Assembly: GCA_022829145.1 (NCBI GenBank)
Contig: CM040764.1
Span: forward strand, 4,239,552-4,303,551
DNA: 64,000 bases
Direction: 5' to 3'
From: Albula goreensis
Taxonomy: Eukaryota; Chordata; Actinopteri; Albuliformes; Albulidae
Position numbers and translations under genes: made by a program. Positions within the stretch are counted from its first letter, which is position 1; each line of letters begins with the position of its first letter. This document shows, piece by piece, positions 61,085 through 64,000 of this stretch. The notes beneath the pieces are model-generated. The model was not told the DNA's origin, did not search any database, and saw only the letters and a program-made list of their open reading frames with translations.

Positions 61085-61195
61085 TCACCACACCTGTATT
61101 CTTGACTCCATATTGGCTGTTGATTTTAATGGGGATACAAAAACCAGGAGACACTGTGTCTCTGTAGGACCAGGGCTGGCGATCCCTGCTTTAAA
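61085..61195 (-). mobile_element. Old dispersed repeat, second copy, minus strand
   Basis: Read in reverse the segment starts AGCAGGGATCGCCAGCCC, then TGGTCCTACAGAG, ACAGTGTCTCCTGGTTTTTG, and ends near CAGGTGTGGTGAGTTAA. It shares the order TCCT-x-AGTGTCT-x-TTTT-x-TCC with the copy at 47405-47480 and matches a common fish dispersed repeat (roughly, CAGGGNTCNCCAGCCCTGGTCCT then GTGTCTGCTGGTTTTTGTTCC) more closely than that copy does. Superfamily unknown to me. Confidence 0.5.
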
Positions 61196-61630
61196 CTTGG
61201 CAAAGATTAATTTAATAAGATACGTCAATACAGAAAATAAGATCTGCTCCATCTTCATCAGTCTTATGGTCCGTAGAATCATCTTTTCCCCACACTGTGC
61301 TTTTCCTCAATAAAAAGCACACTAGGAGGAGCGCCCTGCAGAATAATTGTGATTGATGGGTAATGAGTTGTGTTTTTCCCCCTGCTGTCATGATGGGTTG
61401 CAGTCTGACAGCCCTGGGTGTATTGGGTCAGAGTGCACATACAAATGAAGGTGTAAGACGGGAGTCTGTGCAGACTGGATCAGCATGGCTCCCATGGTCT
61501 TACAGACCATAAAGGTAGTGGAGGGGTGAAAAGCACGTTTCACCAGGAGAATTATGAGAATCAATAAATTTCAAAGGTATACATCATTCTGTTTTTTGAT
61601 GGGAAAGCATTATTTCATTGAAGCCACCTA
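61196..61630. other. Non-coding interval, nothing recognised
   Basis: Unique sequence. ACACTAGGAGGAGC near 61319-61332 is a weak CTCF-like string that I do not rely on. Confidence 0.5.
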
Positions 61631-61826
61631 ACCACACACACACACACACACATACATACACAAACACACTCACACAAACATTCATACACACACCCCCACA
61701 CATTCATACACACAAACATAAGCATTCACACACGCATGGAGACACACACACAAACAGGCATTCACATATATTCGCACATATTGTATCTCATATTGGCACA
61801 TATTATCTGTCACACACACTTTTACA
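61631..61826 (+). repeat. CA-rich decayed microsatellite
   Basis: A CA run at about 61632-61652 is followed by almost 200 bases of ACAC, CATACA, ACAAACA and CACACTC words. A 108-codon frame rich in His and Thr crosses it for compositional reasons. Confidence 0.85.
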
Positions 61827-62996
61827 TACAAACATGTTCCCGTGCTCTTTTGCCACTCAGATGCACCTGATGAATATATTTTACCTGAAAAATAATTTTA
61901 GCCAGACTAAGATCAACCTTATTAAAAAATGGATATTGGATTGAATACATGAGTCTGCAGCAGTGTAGAAGTAGATTTTCTGTACCTATGGGTTGGCTTA
62001 CATTAAAACACGGTTGATTAGGCCACACCAGGAAACAGATTGTATCTCTCGCTCTGTATGAAATTTGGGCTTCCTCAAAGCATATGCCTTCTGGTCCATG
62101 CATTTTCATGGCACAGAGACCGCTACGAGAGCAGACGCTGATTTTGTGAATTCATTAAACACCAACAGGGTGATTATTTTCAGCATGATAATTAAGATGA
62201 AAAATAATCCATCTCTCAGCTGCAAAAAAAGTTTATTTTTCTCTAAATAAACAAAATCCCTCAAGTAAAAGAATGTGAAATTATTACTTATGGGCTATGA
62301 AAATATGTGGTGTGGTGAAATATTCCTGAGTATTAGCATCTTATGCTTATTTAACATATCAAGTTATTGTGGCTGCCTTACATTTTTGGAAAAGGCCTGT
62401 TGCTTTGCGAAACTCGTTGCTGAGACTCGCTTCCAAGCTGTTACGTGTACATCTCAATAAATCTTTTCAATAGGCACATGAATCCCTCATAGACTTGGAG
62501 AACATGGCACTGATCTTGCCAGGGAAGGGGAAAAAAAATGGGCACTGCCGTCTGGACTGTGACCAACCCTGCCGGTCTTGGATGGATGACATGGCAAAGG
62601 AATGCTGCAAGGGCTTGTGGGAAAAGAGATGAAAAACTCGGGAGCTCGGGAATGGACAGCACATAGGAATGGACTGTGCGAGGAGCGGTGTGATTGGCAA
62701 GCAGTTGGGTGGGTTGCCAGATTTTGAAGGTTTTTTCCTAAATGTTGGAACCCTTGACAAAAATTCATCAGGAAGTGTGTTAAAATGTGTGGGCGTATGG
62801 GACATGGGAGGGGGATGTTGGGGAGGGATTCTCAGAGGCGTTTGAGGTAATAATCTTGGAAATTTTTTCATGAGATTCAAGTGAAGATGGGGGGTTTTTG
62901 GAGGGTTATTTGGTTACAAATATTTACAAACATCTGGCAACACTCTAGGCCCCAGGATAGTATGCATCCATCCCAAATACATATTAATTCAACAGA
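61827..62996. other. Non-coding interval, nothing recognised
   Basis: Several overlapping minus-strand frames of 73-137 codons cross 62441-62880 in different phases. The sequence there is purine-rich on the plus strand, which removes stops. No domain is recognisable. Confidence 0.5.
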
Positions 62997-63112
62997 TATT
63001 TATTATAATAATAATATTTATACAACTACTACTACTTCCACCATCACTACAAATATGAAAACATTACTACTAATAACTAATAATAATAAAAATAATAATT
63101 GGGTAATAATGA
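62997..63112 (+). repeat. TAA/ACT trinucleotide-rich microsatellite remnants
   Basis: TAATAATAATA at about 63004-63014 passes into ACTACTACTACTTCCACC, then later ACTACTAATAACTAATAATAATAA. It is an interrupted trinucleotide repeat region. Confidence 0.7.
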
Positions 63113-63289
63113 CCAAGATTATAGTGGAATAAGTCTGTCATTGTAAATGATGGCTTTTGCTGTGCTGAAATGTAGTGCTAATTTCTCATTCTGCACCATG
63201 GCTTAGGTGATTCTAGCCCAGGACTGTGAGCTGCAGAGTTGCCTTTGATCCTCCCACTCAATTATATCAGTGCTCATCTGGATCGCTCT
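63113..63289. other. Non-coding sequence, nothing recognised
   Basis: Short unique stretch between the trinucleotide repeat and a GC-richer block. Confidence 0.5.
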
Positions 63290-63560
63290 CAAAAACTCTT
63301 AACTGAAAAATCCATTTCTCATCCCCACCAAGTGACACGGCCTCAGCCCCGCGCACGGCTCTGCCAGGGGAAGGAGAGGGGGCCGCGAGGAGCGGGGGCT
63401 CTCAAATTAGGTCCAAAGTCGCTTGTGCCGATTTTACTTTCATACACATGCTGACATCACTAGGTTACTACTGCCGCAAAGCTGAAACCCAGCTTTTTCA
63501 AACATATTCTGCATTCATCATCATGGAAGGATTGTACTTCACTTTTAATTAGGATCTTCG
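63290..63560. promoter_or_regulatory. GC-richer conserved-element-like block
   Basis: A GC-rich core with several CpGs (63340-63440) is followed by a balanced AT-rich half holding CTTTTAATTAGG and TCATCATCATGG-type words. There is no repeat signature. It could be an enhancer or small CpG island. No exon or TATA box can be supported. Confidence 0.3.
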
Positions 63561-64000
63561 GGTTAAAACAGACAAAAAGGAAAAGAGAAAAATGTAAAAT
63601 GTGAATTTTGTGAACATTTTGTGCTTCATTTGCTTTCAATGTATTTTATCATGAACAAGGGAAGGACTGTTATAAGGCCAAAAATTAGAGGTCCTTTTAT
63701 TATTATTTTGGGTCTAAAATAAACGTGATGGTTTGAAATATAACTATACATTTTACCAAGCCAATAACCTGATTTTGAAGATCATGTGAACACATTTTTG
63801 ATCTCTCTGCTTCTGTTCAGGGATCACATGGAACTGGAATCTGAGACAAAGAAATTACATTGGAACAATGCCATAGACCTGAGCCAAAGAGCATTAGCTA
63901 CTGTCTTCAAGACAGCATGCCTGCCTCTTGCAATTAAATTCCCTCTCAAATTGACCAGAGGCACCAAAGAATCAGCAGTCTGTGATCCTATTTTAATACA
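63561..64000. other. Non-coding sequence to the window edge
   Basis: AT-rich unique sequence with no recognised feature. A short TTATTATTATTTT run lies at about 63697-63709. Confidence 0.5.

Noticed and set aside
61618..61944. His/Thr-rich 108-codon frame
   Set aside because: Translation of a CA-rich microsatellite.
62441..62880. Overlapping minus-strand frames of 73-137 codons
   Set aside because: Several phases are open at once because the plus strand is purine-rich; none has a domain.

Overview
Vertebrate nuclear DNA, most probably from a ray-finned fish. The window is AT-rich and full of stops in all frames, with long (GT)n/(CA)n microsatellites. It carries hAT transposons whose ends begin TAGGGCTGCA/TAGGGCTGTA and 3' tails of the L2/SINE type ending in TAATG repeats; both are typical of fish genomes as I remember them. 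I cannot name the species or the chromosome. Interspersed repeats look sparse and old.

I find no protein-coding gene, rRNA, tRNA, CRISPR array or other prokaryotic feature that I can support. The open frames (up to 190 codons) are of chance length for this much sequence, have no recognisable domains, and several lie inside microsatellites. The one peptide I recognise is a decayed BED-type zinc-finger fragment inside a dead hAT element (about 23404-23535, minus strand). The window reads as a gene desert or the inside of very large introns.

Layout. 1-8150: non-coding, with a CpG-richer patch at about 690-1030, G-rich tracts, a trinucleotide-rich stretch and two conserved-element-like blocks. 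8150-16300: mostly featureless, with one (CA)n and a decayed minisatellite at 15445-15640. 16300-22520: a regulatory-looking interval with a SOX/TCF-type cluster, two RFX-type X-boxes, a CTCF-like site, a nuclear-receptor composite site and the 95-bp (GT)n. 23192-24016: hAT element with 8-bp target duplication. 24-36 kb: largely featureless, with a perfect nuclear-receptor inverted repeat (31102-31124), a possible pogo/Tigger end and two conserved-looking blocks. 36.7-37.8 kb: CpG-richer, possible promoter or noncoding first exon. 38905-39336: second hAT element, a MITE. 42.5-44 kb and 49.8-51.1 kb: conserved-looking regulatory blocks, the latter with a perfect 18-bp palindrome of two RFX half-sites around an E-box. 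52.4-53.0 kb: promoter-like segment for a possible minus-strand transcript. 56-62 kb: old L2/SINE tails, a dispersed repeat and CA-rich DNA. 59.1-59.5 and 63.3-63.6 kb: two further conserved-looking blocks.

No genes work together here. If the window has a job it is probably cis-regulatory. All 'conserved-element-like' calls rest on sequence texture (balanced composition, dense homeodomain/E-box/receptor-type words, no repeat signature) and not on an alignment, so they are hypotheses. I see no evidence of an undescribed molecular system.
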